A stretch of DNA of 64,000 nucleotides from Streptomyces sp. NBC_00078. GTDB lineage: Bacteria > Actinomycetota > Actinomycetes > Streptomycetales > Streptomycetaceae. The notes under the pieces were generated by a model that was not told the DNA's origin, did no database searches, and saw only the letters and a program-made list of their open reading frames with translations. Made by a program: the position numbers and the translations under genes. The stretch is from the NCBI RefSeq assembly GCF_026343335.1, contig NZ_JAPELX010000001.1:8060001-8124000 (forward strand), read 5' to 3'. Shown piece by piece: positions 8,471-17,041 of this stretch (position 1 is its first letter; the number at the start of each line of letters is the position of its first letter).

Positions 8471-9260
8471 GCACAACCCCGGGCAGCGGGACGAGCGGAT
8501 CCCCACCGTCATCGCCGACGAACTGCACATCGTCTACCGCGTCAACGGCGCCAAGACCGGCAAGGGCAGCGCCACCGCGGCCCTCAGCCGCATCATCAAG
8601 CGAGGCGCAGACGACTCGGCGCGCGGGGTGCGCAAGGTGCACGCCGTCAAGGGCGTGTCCTTCGTCGCCTACCGCGGCGAGGCCGTCGGCCTGATCGGCT
8701 CCAACGGTTCCGGAAAGTCGACCCTCCTGCGCGCCATCGCCGGTCTGCTCCCGGCGGAGAAGGGGCGTGTCTACACCAACGGCCAGCCCTCGCTGCTGGG
8801 CGTGAACGCGGCCCTGATGAACGACCTGACCGGCGAGCGGAACGTCATATTGGGCGGGCTCGCCATGGGAATGTCCCGCGAGCAGGTCAGGGAGCGCTAC
8901 CAGGACATCGTCGACTTCTCCGGCATCAACGAGAAGGGCGACTTCATCACCCTGCCGATGCGCACCTACTCCTCCGGCATGGCGGCCCGTCTGCGCTTTT
9001 CCATCGCCGCCGCCAAGGACCACGACGTCCTGATGATCGACGAGGCGCTGGCCACCGGTGACCGCAAGTTCCAGAAGCGCTCCGAGGAACGCATCCGCGA
9101 GCTGCGCAAGGAGGCCGGCACGGTGTTCCTCGTCAGTCACAACAACAAGTCGATCCGCGATACCTGCGACCGCGTCCTGTGGCTGGAACGCGGCGAGCTG
9201 CGCATGGACGGGCCCACCGAAGAGGTCCTCAAGGAGTACGAGAAGTTCACGGGCAAGTAG
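8463..9260 (+). CDS. ABC exporter ATPase, TagH/Wzt-like
   Basis: This 265-residue ATP-binding subunit pairs with the preceding permease. Walker A is GSNGSGKST, the signature is YSSGMAARLRF (SSG variant characteristic of TagH/Wzt), Walker B is VLMIDEAL, and the H-loop is FLVSHNN. The N-terminal ADELHIVYRVNGAKTGKGS stretch carries the insertion typical of TagH-type ATPases. It lacks the C-terminal carbohydrate-binding domain of long Wzt proteins, so export is probably not coupled to recognition of a terminal cap. GTG 8463 overlaps the permease stop. It is the last gene of the run, followed 35 bp later by a strong terminator. Confidence 0.93.
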   Translation: MAEHNPGQRDERIPTVIADELHIVYRVNGAKTGKGSATAALSRIIKRGADDSARGVRKVHAVKGVSFVAYRGEAVGLIGSNGSGKSTLLRAIAGLLPAEKGRVYTNGQPSLLGVNAALMNDLTGERNVILGGLAMGMSREQVRERYQDIVDFSGINEKGDFITLPMRTYSSGMAARLRFSIAAAKDHDVLMIDEALATGDRKFQKRSEERIRELRKEAGTVFLVSHNNKSIRDTCDRVLWLERGELRMDGPTEEVLKEYEKFTGK

Positions 9261-9295
9261 TCCACTCCGGCCTGGACGGACAGGCCAGGACGCTT

Positions 9296-9334
9296 CGCGG
9301 GGCCCCGCCGGAACTGTTCCGGCGGGGCCCCGCG
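9296..9334 (+). terminator. Strong terminator closing the CDP-polyol/export cluster
   Basis: An 18-bp uninterrupted stem (9296-9313 with 9317-9334) around the loop ctg includes GGCCCCGCCGGAA paired with TTCCGGCGGGGCC. It sits 35 bp past the ABC ATPase stop and separates this cluster from the hopanoid operon. Confidence 0.85.
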
Positions 9335-9430
9335 TCTGCAAAGGAAACGTCAACTGGCGCCCGCCCCAGGAATCTTGAAGCCAATCGGTGTGTTGTTGTG
9401 ATGTGCAGGACACCCCAGGGAAGCTCACTG

Positions 9431-9442
9431 CGTTGTACAACG
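9431..9442. promoter_or_regulatory. Perfect 12-bp palindrome upstream of hopanoid operon
   Basis: CGTTGTACAACG is a perfect palindrome lying about 155 bp upstream of the small leader ORF of the hopanoid operon, inside a 325-bp stretch that otherwise holds only the terminator at 9296-9334. It could be a regulator site; no binding protein is identified. An AT-rich tagtat at about 9541 is a possible -10 element. Confidence 0.3.
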
Positions 9443-9585
9443 TAAGCTGTACCGGTCCCGAAACGCGGCAAACCGGGGCGATAATGCGCGACACCCTCAA
9501 GCCGGACAGCCGGGCGGGCCGCCGGGCGGCGTGTCCGAAATAGTATGCATTGGGACAACAGTGTAGAACGGGAGATGTGACGGCA

Positions 9586-9651
9586 ATGGCTACGGAAACT
9601 CCCCAGCTGTGCGCAGCATGTGCCGTCCCCGCGCCGGGCAGTCACCGGTGA
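9586..9651 (+). CDS. Small leader ORF, 21 residues, coupled to hpnC
   Basis: ATG 9586 opens a 21-codon frame (MATETPQLCAACAVPAPGSHR) whose TGA overlaps the GTG start of hpnC (GTGA at 9648-9651). A GGAG lies 11 bp upstream. The arrangement looks like a coupled leader peptide that brings ribosomes to hpnC, which has no good ribosome site of its own. The CxxC pair (CAAC) is the only motif. It might instead be untranslated leader if hpnC starts at ATG 9618. No homologue recognised. Confidence 0.4.
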   Translation: MATETPQLCAACAVPAPGSHR

Positions 9652-10550
9652 CGGGAACCGGCACGCCGCACACCGGTGACCCGGAGCGCGGCACGCTCGA
9701 CAAGGCCGCGGGTGAGAACTTCCCCGTGGCGCCGTTCTTCCTGCCCAAGGCCTGGCGCGCCGACCTCATGGCCGTGTACGGCTTCGCCCGCCTCGTCGAC
9801 GACATCGGCGACGGTGATCTGGCCCCCGGCGGCGCCGACGCGCGTCTGCTCGGCGTGTCGGCCGAGGAGGCCGGAAACCGCCTGCTGCTCCTGGACGCCT
9901 TCGAGACGGACCTGAACCGGGTCTTCGACTCGGCCCCGCGCCACCCCCTGCTGCGCCGCCTCCAGCCGACCGTCCGGCGTCACGCGCTGACCCCCGAGCC
10001 CTTCCTCGGCCTGATCGCAGCCAACCGCCAGGACCAGCTCGTCAGCCGCTACGAGACCTACGACGACCTGCTCGCGTACTGCGAACTCTCGGCCAACCCC
10101 GTCGGCCGCCTCGTCCTCTCCGTCACCGGCACGTCGACCCCCGAGCGCATCCGCCTCTCGGACGCGATCTGCACCGCCCTCCAGATCGTCGAACACCTGC
10201 AGGACGTCGCCGAGGACCTCGGCCGCGACCGTATCTATCTGCCCGCCGAGGACATGAAGCAGTTCCATGTGCTAGAGGCGGATCTCGCCACGCCGACCGC
10301 GGGCGCATCGTTGCGCGCACTGGTCGCATACGAAGCGCAACGCGCCCGCGATCTCCTGAATGAAGGCGCCCCCCTGGTGGGTAGCGTCCACGGCAGGTTG
10401 AAGTTGCTGCTTGCGGGGTTCGTGGCGGGGGGGAGGGCGGCGATCCGTGCGATCGACGCCGCGGAATACGACGTACTTCCCGGCCCGCCCAAGCCCGGCA
10501 GGGTCCAGCTGCTGCGCGAGGTGGGCGTGACTCTGCGAGGAGAGGGGTGA
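9648..10550 (+). CDS. hpnC: Squalene synthase HpnC (hydroxysqualene-forming)
   Basis: This 300-residue trans-isoprenyl diphosphate head-to-head synthase belongs to the squalene/phytoene synthase family. In hopanoid producers HpnC converts presqualene diphosphate to hydroxysqualene. The first Asp-rich motif is FARLVDDIGDG and the second lies in LQDVAEDLGRDRIYLP. FFLPKAWRADLMAVYGFARL is typical of HpnC. GTG 9648 is preferred because it overlaps the leader ORF stop and matches the usual start before the ENFPVAPFFLP region; ATG 9618 would add ten residues. It overlaps hpnD by GTGA, so hpnC-hpnD-hpnE form one transcription unit. Confidence 0.92.
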   Translation: MTGTGTPHTGDPERGTLDKAAGENFPVAPFFLPKAWRADLMAVYGFARLVDDIGDGDLAPGGADARLLGVSAEEAGNRLLLLDAFETDLNRVFDSAPRHPLLRRLQPTVRRHALTPEPFLGLIAANRQDQLVSRYETYDDLLAYCELSANPVGRLVLSVTGTSTPERIRLSDAICTALQIVEHLQDVAEDLGRDRIYLPAEDMKQFHVLEADLATPTAGASLRALVAYEAQRARDLLNEGAPLVGSVHGRLKLLLAGFVAGGRAAIRAIDAAEYDVLPGPPKPGRVQLLREVGVTLRGEG

Positions 10551-11497
10551 TCCGGACCGTGGAGTCGGAACAACACGTGTCCGCACCGGTACTCGCCGCC
10601 TACAGCTACTGCGAGGCCGTCACCGGACAGCAGGCACGCAACTTCGCGTACGGCATCAGGCTGCTGCCGACGCCCAAGCGTCGCGCCATGTCGGCGCTGT
10701 ACGCGTTCTCCAGGCGCGTCGACGACATCGGCGACGGCGCGCTGGCGGACGACGTCAAGGAGGCACGACTCGAGGGCACCCGTGCGCTGCTGGCCCGGGT
10801 GCGCGAGGGGGCGGTCGCCGAGGACGACATCGACCCGGTGGCCGTCGCCCTCACCCACGCCGCCGAAACCTTCCCGGTCCCGCTCGACGGACTGGACGAG
10901 CTGATCGACGGCGTGCTGATGGACGTCCGGGGCGAGACCTACGAGACCTGGGACGACCTGAAGGTCTACTGCCGCTGTGTCGCGGGCGCCATCGGGCGGC
11001 TCTCGCTCGGCGTGTTCGGCACGGAACCGGGGGCGCGCGGCGCCGAGCGCGCGCCGGAGTACGCCGACACGCTGGGGCTGGCGCTGCAGCTCACCAACAT
11101 CCTCAGAGACGTCCGCGAGGACGCCGAGGGCGGTCGTGCGTATCTGCCCTCCGACGACCTCGCGAAATTCGGGTGCTCGGCCGGGTTCAGCGGGCCGACC
11201 CCGCCGGAGGGCTCCGACTTCGCGGGCCTCGTGCACTTCGAAGTGCGACGGGCCCGCGCTCTTTTCGCCGAGGGCTACCGGCTGCTCCCCATGCTCGACC
11301 GGCGTAGCGGCGCCTGTGTCGCCGCCATGGCCGGCATCTACCGCCGTCTGCTCGACCGCATCGAGCGCGACCCCGAGGCCGTGCTGCGGGGCCGGGTCTC
11401 GCTGCCCGGGCGGGAGAAGGCGTACGTTGCCGTCCGCGGCCTGTCCGGGCTGGACACCCGGCATGTGACGCGGAGGACCGTCAGGAGGCGGGCCTGA
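10547..11497 (+). CDS. hpnD: Presqualene diphosphate synthase HpnD
   Basis: This 316-residue squalene/phytoene synthase-family enzyme joins two farnesyl diphosphates into presqualene diphosphate, the first step of the HpnDCE route to squalene. The Asp-rich motifs are FSRRVDDIGDGAL and NILRDVREDAEGGRAYLP. The NFAYGIRLLPTPKRRAM region is characteristic of HpnD. GTG 10547 overlaps the hpnC stop and is preceded by gaggagag. A 136-bp gap follows before hpnE. Confidence 0.93.
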   Translation: MIRTVESEQHVSAPVLAAYSYCEAVTGQQARNFAYGIRLLPTPKRRAMSALYAFSRRVDDIGDGALADDVKEARLEGTRALLARVREGAVAEDDIDPVAVALTHAAETFPVPLDGLDELIDGVLMDVRGETYETWDDLKVYCRCVAGAIGRLSLGVFGTEPGARGAERAPEYADTLGLALQLTNILRDVREDAEGGRAYLPSDDLAKFGCSAGFSGPTPPEGSDFAGLVHFEVRRARALFAEGYRLLPMLDRRSGACVAAMAGIYRRLLDRIERDPEAVLRGRVSLPGREKAYVAVRGLSGLDTRHVTRRTVRRRA

Positions 11498-11633
11498 TGG
11501 ACAAACAGGGTCAAGGTGATTCCACCGGAGAAAGGCAGCACGCAACCCTCCGGGCGGGGACGGCGTCCCTGACTGCAACGGCCTGCTGTTGTGCACGGTT
11601 CAACCACGGCGGGCGCGCAGGGGAGGACGCACG

Positions 11634-13142
11634 ATGAGCGAGGACATGCGGTCCGACGATTCGCCCGCGGATCCGGCGGGGCGTCCTGCAAGGGACGCCG
11701 TCGTGATCGGTGGCGGGCTCGCCGGCATCACCGCCGCGCTCGCGCTCGCCGACGCCGGAGTGCGTGTCACCCTGGTCGAGGGCAGGCCCAGACTCGGCGG
11801 CCTCGCCTTCTCCTTCCAGCGCGGCGAGCTGACCGTCGACAACGGACAGCATGTGTACCTGCGCTGCTGCACCGCCTACCGCTGGTTCCTCGACCGCATC
11901 GGGGGGACGGCGCTGGCGCCGCTGCAGGATCGTCTCGACGTGCCCGTACTCGACGTCGACAAGCCTGAGGGACGGCGGCTCGGCAGGCTGCGGCGCGACG
12001 CGCTGCCCGTGCCCCTGCATCTGGGGCGCAGCCTTGCGACGTATCCGCATCTCTCGCTCGCCGAGCGGGCCAGGGTGGGGCGTGCCGCGCTCGCGCTCAA
12101 GGGGCTCGACCTCGCCGATCCGGCCCTGGACACCCAGGACTTCGGCAGCTGGCTGACCGCGCACGGTCAGTCGGCGCGTGCCGTCGAAGCCCTGTGGGAC
12201 CTGGTCGGGGTCGCCACCCTCAACGCGGTCGCGGGCGACGCCTCGCTGGGGCTCGCCGCGATGGTGTTCAAGACCGGTCTGCTGTCCGACCCGGGCGCGG
12301 CCGACATCGGATGGGCGCACGTCCCGCTGGGCGAACTGCATGACCGTCTCGCCCGCAAGGCGCTCGACTCCGCGGGCGTCCGTACCGAGGTCCGTACACG
12401 CGTCACCTCCCTCTCTGACGAAAACGGACGTCTGCGCGTTCAGGTTCCCGGCGAGGAACTCGAAGCGGACGCGGTCGTGCTCGCCGTACCCCAGCGCGAG
12501 GCCCACGCTCTTCTGCCGGCAGGCGCCCTCGACGCCCCTGACCAGCTGCTCGACATCGACACCGCCCCGATCCTCAACGTGCACGTCGTCTACGACCGGA
12601 AGGTGCTGAACCAGCCGTTCTTCGCGGCCCTCGGCACCCCCGTGCAGTGGGTCTTCGACCGCACCGACGCCTCCGGCCTGCGCGAGGGCCAGTACCTGGC
12701 GCTGTCCCAGTCGGCCGCCCACGACGAGATCGACGAGCCGGTCGCCGCGCTGCGCGAGCGCTATCTGCCCGAGTTGGAGCGGCTGCTGCCCGGCACCCGC
12801 GACGCAGAGGTGAAGGACTTCTTCGTGACCAGGGAGCGCACGGCGACGTTCGCTCCGACCCCAGGCGTCGGGCGGCTGCGGCCCGGCGCCCGCACCAGGA
12901 CCCCGGGCCTGTACCTGGCCGGAGCGTGGACCGCCACAGGGTGGCCCGCGACCATGGAGAGTGCGGTCCGCAGTGGCGTGAGTGCGGCGGACGCCGCGCT
13001 GAGCGCCCTGGGCCGGCCCCGCCCGCGTCACCTCTTCGACTTCGAGGAGGCGGCGTACCGCATCTTCCCGGGGGACAACCCCCGGACTCCCGGCCGAAGG
13101 CTGGAGGGGACCGGCGCGTCCTTGCGAGGTGGGCGTCAGTGA
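11634..13142 (+). CDS. hpnE: Hydroxysqualene dehydroxylase HpnE
   Basis: This 502-residue flavoprotein amine oxidase/phytoene desaturase-type enzyme reduces hydroxysqualene to squalene, completing the three-gene squalene pathway. The N-terminal FAD-binding dinucleotide motif VIGGGLAGITAALALADAG begins near residue 23, and the C-terminal FAD segment GLYLAGAWTATGWPATMESAV is typical of HpnE. ATG 11634 is chosen from the strong GGGGAGGA 6 bp upstream. The stop overlaps an in-frame GTG of the downstream synthase. Confidence 0.93.
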   Translation: MSEDMRSDDSPADPAGRPARDAVVIGGGLAGITAALALADAGVRVTLVEGRPRLGGLAFSFQRGELTVDNGQHVYLRCCTAYRWFLDRIGGTALAPLQDRLDVPVLDVDKPEGRRLGRLRRDALPVPLHLGRSLATYPHLSLAERARVGRAALALKGLDLADPALDTQDFGSWLTAHGQSARAVEALWDLVGVATLNAVAGDASLGLAAMVFKTGLLSDPGAADIGWAHVPLGELHDRLARKALDSAGVRTEVRTRVTSLSDENGRLRVQVPGEELEADAVVLAVPQREAHALLPAGALDAPDQLLDIDTAPILNVHVVYDRKVLNQPFFAALGTPVQWVFDRTDASGLREGQYLALSQSAAHDEIDEPVAALRERYLPELERLLPGTRDAEVKDFFVTRERTATFAPTPGVGRLRPGARTRTPGLYLAGAWTATGWPATMESAVRSGVSAADAALSALGRPRPRHLFDFEEAAYRIFPGDNPRTPGRRLEGTGASLRGGRQ

Positions 13143-13201
13143 AGGTCGATCAGCACGCGGCAGGCCCCCGCACCCCCGGTACCGCAACAAGAGGAGAGAC
13201 T

Positions 13202-14269
13202 GTGCCCACTGTGCCCCCGGCCGAGACGGCTGCCGACGCGGTGGACGTGACCGCGCTCCTGGAGCGCGGCCGGACCCTTGCCACACCGGTACTGCGGGCG
13301 GCCGTAGACCGCCTGGCACCCCCCATGGACACCGTTTCCGCCTACCACTTCGGCTGGATCGACGCCGAGGGCAACCCCGCGGACGGGGACGGCGGCAAGG
13401 CCGTACGTCCCGCCCTCGCGGTGCTGTCCGCCGAGGTCACCGGAGCCGCCCCCGAGGTCGGCATCCCCGGAGCCGTCGCCGTCGAACTGGTCCACAACTT
13501 CTCGCTGCTGCACGACGACCTGATGGACGGCGACGAACAGCGCCGCCACCGCGACACCGTCTGGAAGGTGCACGGCCCCGCCCAGGCGATCCTGGTCGGC
13601 GACGCCCTGTTCGCCCTCGCCAACGAGGTCCTGCTGGAGCTCGGCTCGGTCGAGGCCGGCCGTGCCACCCGCCGCCTGACCACCGCCACCCGCGCCCTGA
13701 TCGACGGCCAGGCCCAGGACATCTCCTACGAACACCGCGACCGCGTCAGCGTCGAGGAGTGCCTGGAGATGGAGGGCAACAAGACCGGCGCCCTGCTCGC
13801 CTGCGCCAGCTCCATCGGCGCCGTGCTCGGCGGCGCGGACGACCGCACCGCCGACACCCTGGAGAAGTACGGCTACCACCTGGGCCTCGCCTTCCAGGCC
13901 GTCGACGACCTCCTCGGCATCTGGGGCGACCCGGTCTCCACCGGCAAGCAGACCTGGAGCGACCTGCGCCAGCGCAAGAAGTCCCTGCCGGTCGTGGCCG
14001 CGCTCGCGGCGGGCGGTGCCGCCTCCGAGCGGCTCGGCGAGATCCTCGCCGCCGACGCCAAGAGCAGCGACTTCGAGACCTTCTCCGAGGAGGATTTCGC
14101 CTACCGCGCCGCCCTCATCGAGGACGCGGGCGGCCGCCAGTGGACAGCCCAAGAGGCACGTCGTCAGCACACCATCGCCATCGAGGCCCTGCACGCCATC
14201 GACATGCCCGACCGGGTACGGGACCGGTTCACGGCGCTCGCGGACTTCGTCGTCGTACGAAAGAGATGA
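13202..14269 (+). CDS. Polyprenyl diphosphate synthase (probable farnesyl diphosphate synthase)
   Basis: This 355-residue trans-isoprenyl chain-elongation synthase probably makes the farnesyl diphosphate consumed by HpnD. The first Asp-rich motif is LLHDDLMDGDEQRR and the second is AFQAVDDLLGIWGD; GGKAVRPAL is the conserved substrate-binding loop. GTG 13202 is used because GGAG lies 5 bp upstream; GTG 13139, overlapping the hpnE stop, would give 376 residues. Product chain length cannot be read reliably from sequence. It sits inside the hopanoid operon. Confidence 0.92.
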   Translation: MPTVPPAETAADAVDVTALLERGRTLATPVLRAAVDRLAPPMDTVSAYHFGWIDAEGNPADGDGGKAVRPALAVLSAEVTGAAPEVGIPGAVAVELVHNFSLLHDDLMDGDEQRRHRDTVWKVHGPAQAILVGDALFALANEVLLELGSVEAGRATRRLTTATRALIDGQAQDISYEHRDRVSVEECLEMEGNKTGALLACASSIGAVLGGADDRTADTLEKYGYHLGLAFQAVDDLLGIWGDPVSTGKQTWSDLRQRKKSLPVVAALAAGGAASERLGEILAADAKSSDFETFSEEDFAYRAALIEDAGGRQWTAQEARRQHTIAIEALHAIDMPDRVRDRFTALADFVVVRKR

Positions 14270-14385
14270 TCGTTATCGGTCGCACAAACCTCGCGTAGTC
14301 GCCGGCCGGTGTCGCGGGAAGAACGGCACCGGCCGACGGCGGACCCACAGCAGCACGACTCGCACGACTGCACTAAGGGGAAGCC

Positions 14386-16395
14386 ATGACAGCGACGACC
14401 GACGGAAGCACCGGGGCCCTGCCGCCCCGAGCTGCCTCGGCCAGCGAAACCGCCAGAACGAACCCCGTGGCGGCCGGGGTGCGCGATGCCGCCGTACGCG
14501 CCGTACAACGCTCCACCGGCTTCCTGCTGTCCACGCAGGACGCCGAGGGCTGGTGGAAGGGCGACCTCGAGACCAATGTGACCATGGACGCCGAGGATCT
14601 GCTTCTGCGGCAGTTCCTGGGCATCCTGGACGAGGCCACCGCGCGGGCCGCCGCCCTGTTCATCCGCGGTGAGCAGCGCGAGGACGGCGCCTGGGCCACC
14701 TTCTACGGCGGGCCGGGCGAACTCTCCGCCACCATCGAGGCGTACGTCGCCCTGCGCCTGGCCGGCGACGAGCCGCAGGCGCCGCACATGGCGAAGGCCT
14801 CGGCCTGGGTCCGCGAGCGGGGCGGCATCGTCTCGGCCCGTGTCTTCACCCGGATCTGGCTCGCCCTGTTCGGCTGGTGGAAGTGGGCGGACCTCCCCGA
14901 ACTCCCGCCGGAGCTCATCTACTTCCCCAAGTGGATGCCGCTCAACATTTACGACTTCGGGTGCTGGGCCCGGCAGACCATCGTGCCGCTCACGATCGTG
15001 TCCGCGAAGCGGCCGGTGCGGCCCGCGCCCTTCCCCCTCGACGAGCTGCACGCCGACCCGGACAACCCGAATCCGCCCAAGCCACTTGCTCCGGCGGCCA
15101 GTTGGGACGGTGCCTTCCAGCGTCTGGACAAGGCGCTGCACCAGTTGCGCAAGGTCGCGCCGCGCAGACTGCGCAAGGCGGCCATGAACTCGGCGGCCCG
15201 CTGGATCATCGAGCGGCAGGAGAACGACGGCTGCTGGGGCGGCATCCAGCCGCCGGCCGTGTACTCGGTGATCGCGCTGTATCTGCTGGGCTACGACCTC
15301 GAACACCCGGTGATGCGCGAGGGATTGGCGTCGCTGGACCGTTTCGCCGTGTGGCGCGAGGACGGTGCGCGGATGATCGAGGCCTGCCAGTCGCCCGTCT
15401 GGGACACCTGCCTCGCCACCATCGCGCTCGCCGACGCGGGCGTGCCGGCCGACCATCCCCAGCTCGTCAAGGCGGCGGACTGGATGCTCGGCGAGGAGAT
15501 CGTCCGCCCCGGCGACTGGTCCGTGAAACGGCCCCAACTGCCGCCCGGCGGATGGGCGTTCGAGTTCCACAACGACAACTACCCCGACATCGACGACACC
15601 GCCGAGGTCGTCCTCGCGCTGCGCCGCGTCAAGCACCACGACCCGGAGCGGGTGGAGAAGGCGATCGGGCGCGGGGTGCGCTGGAACCTCGGGATGCAGT
15701 CGAAGAACGGCGCGTGGGGCGCCTTCGACGTCGACAACACCAGCCCCTTCCCCAACCGCCTGCCGTTCTGCGACTTCGGTGAGGTCATCGACCCGCCCTC
15801 CGCGGACGTCACGGCACACGTGGTGGAGATGCTGGCCGTCGAGGGCCTCTCGCACGACCCGCGCACCCGGCGCGGCATCGAGTGGCTGCTCGCCGAACAG
15901 GAGCCGGACGGCTCGTGGTTCGGGCGTTGGGGCGTCAACTACGTGTACGGCACCGGGTCCGTCGTACCCGCCCTCGTCGCGGCCGGCTTCCCCGCCTCGC
16001 ACCCGGCGATCCGGCGGGCCGTCGCCTGGCTGGAGTCGGTCCAGAACGACGACGGCGGCTGGGGCGAGGACCTGCGCTCGTACAAGGACGTCAAGAAGTG
16101 GAGCGGTCGCGGAGCGTCCACCGCCTCGCAGACGGCGTGGGCGCTGATGGCCCTGCTGGCGGCGGGCGAGAAGGACTCCAAGGCCGTCGAGCGCGGAGTC
16201 GAGTGGCTCGCGGCCACCCAGCGCGAGGACGGTTCCTGGGATGAGCCGTACTTCACCGGGACCGGCTTCCCGTGGGACTTCTCGATCAACTACCACCTCT
16301 ACCGGCAGGTGTTCCCGCTCACCGCACTCGGCCGTTACGTGCACGGAGAGCCCTTCGCCAAGAAGCCGCCGCTCGCCGAGGTCAAGGGGGGCTGA
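14386..16395 (+). CDS. shc: Squalene-hopene cyclase
   Basis: This 669-residue class II triterpene cyclase is a monotopic membrane enzyme that cyclises squalene to hopene/hopanol. The catalytic acid motif DIDDTA is at residues 401-406. Several QW repeats are visible (QENDGCWGG, QSKNGAWGAF, QNDDGGWGE, QREDGSWDEPYFTGTGFPWD). The length is at the upper end of the family because of an extended polar N-terminus. AAGGGGAAGCC precedes the ATG. The stop overlaps the hpnG start (TGATG). This is the committed step of the operon. Confidence 0.97.
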   Translation: MTATTDGSTGALPPRAASASETARTNPVAAGVRDAAVRAVQRSTGFLLSTQDAEGWWKGDLETNVTMDAEDLLLRQFLGILDEATARAAALFIRGEQREDGAWATFYGGPGELSATIEAYVALRLAGDEPQAPHMAKASAWVRERGGIVSARVFTRIWLALFGWWKWADLPELPPELIYFPKWMPLNIYDFGCWARQTIVPLTIVSAKRPVRPAPFPLDELHADPDNPNPPKPLAPAASWDGAFQRLDKALHQLRKVAPRRLRKAAMNSAARWIIERQENDGCWGGIQPPAVYSVIALYLLGYDLEHPVMREGLASLDRFAVWREDGARMIEACQSPVWDTCLATIALADAGVPADHPQLVKAADWMLGEEIVRPGDWSVKRPQLPPGGWAFEFHNDNYPDIDDTAEVVLALRRVKHHDPERVEKAIGRGVRWNLGMQSKNGAWGAFDVDNTSPFPNRLPFCDFGEVIDPPSADVTAHVVEMLAVEGLSHDPRTRRGIEWLLAEQEPDGSWFGRWGVNYVYGTGSVVPALVAAGFPASHPAIRRAVAWLESVQNDDGGWGEDLRSYKDVKKWSGRGASTASQTAWALMALLAAGEKDSKAVERGVEWLAATQREDGSWDEPYFTGTGFPWDFSINYHLYRQVFPLTALGRYVHGEPFAKKPPLAEVKGG

Positions 16396-17036
16396 TGACC
16401 ACACAGCCCGCCCCGGCCCCGCTGCTGATCGCCTGCGCGCTCGGCATCGAGCGTCTCGCCCTGCGCATGAGCGACCGAGGGGGCGCCGGCGGTCCTGTCA
16501 CCGTCCTGCGCACCGGCATGGGGCCCGAGGCGGCCGAGCGGTCCGTCACCCGGCTGCTGGCCGACCCCGCCCTGCGTGAGGCGGCCGTGCTGGCCACCGG
16601 CTTCTGTGCCGGGCTCGCCCCCGGGATGCACCCCGGCGATCTGGTCGTCGCCGAGGAGACCCGGGATCCGGACGGAACCGTTCCGTGCGTCGGGACCGAC
16701 CTCCTGGTCAAGGAACTCGCACGGGCCCTGCCCGGGCGGGCCGTCCACACAGGGCCCCTGACCGGCTCTGATCACGTCGTCCGCGGTCACGAAAGGTCGG
16801 ATCTGCTCGCAACCGGCGCGATCGCGGTCGACATGGAATCCGCTGCGACGCTGCTGAGCGCCGTACGCACAGGCGAGCGCCCGGTTGCGGCCGTACGAGT
16901 GGTCGTGGACGCTCCTGAACATGAACTCGTCCGGATCGGCACGGTACGCGGTGGAATATCAGCCTTCCGCGTACTTCGCTCCGTTCTTCCAGCCTTTTTC
17001 GAATGGCACCGTTCTTTGCTGCTCCCCCGGAGGTGA
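16395..17036 (+). CDS. hpnG: Hopanoid phosphorylase HpnG
   Basis: This 213-residue nucleoside-phosphorylase/hydrolase-fold protein removes adenine from adenosylhopane to give phosphoribohopane in the side-chain extension pathway. The phosphorylase fold shows in TGMGPEAAERSV, LATGFCAGLAPGMHPGDLVV and VDMESAATLLSA, the last carrying the ribose-binding Met-Glu pair. The ATG overlaps the shc stop. Overlapping placement next to hpnH is the standard hopanoid arrangement. Confidence 0.9.
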   Translation: MTTQPAPAPLLIACALGIERLALRMSDRGGAGGPVTVLRTGMGPEAAERSVTRLLADPALREAAVLATGFCAGLAPGMHPGDLVVAEETRDPDGTVPCVGTDLLVKELARALPGRAVHTGPLTGSDHVVRGHERSDLLATGAIAVDMESAATLLSAVRTGERPVAAVRVVVDAPEHELVRIGTVRGGISAFRVLRSVLPAFFEWHRSLLLPRR

Positions 17037-17041
17037 GCCAG

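Noticed and set aside
14164..16404. 746-codon minus-strand frame opposite squalene-hopene cyclase
   Set aside because: Antisense artefact of high GC; squalene-hopene cyclase motifs on the plus strand are unambiguous.
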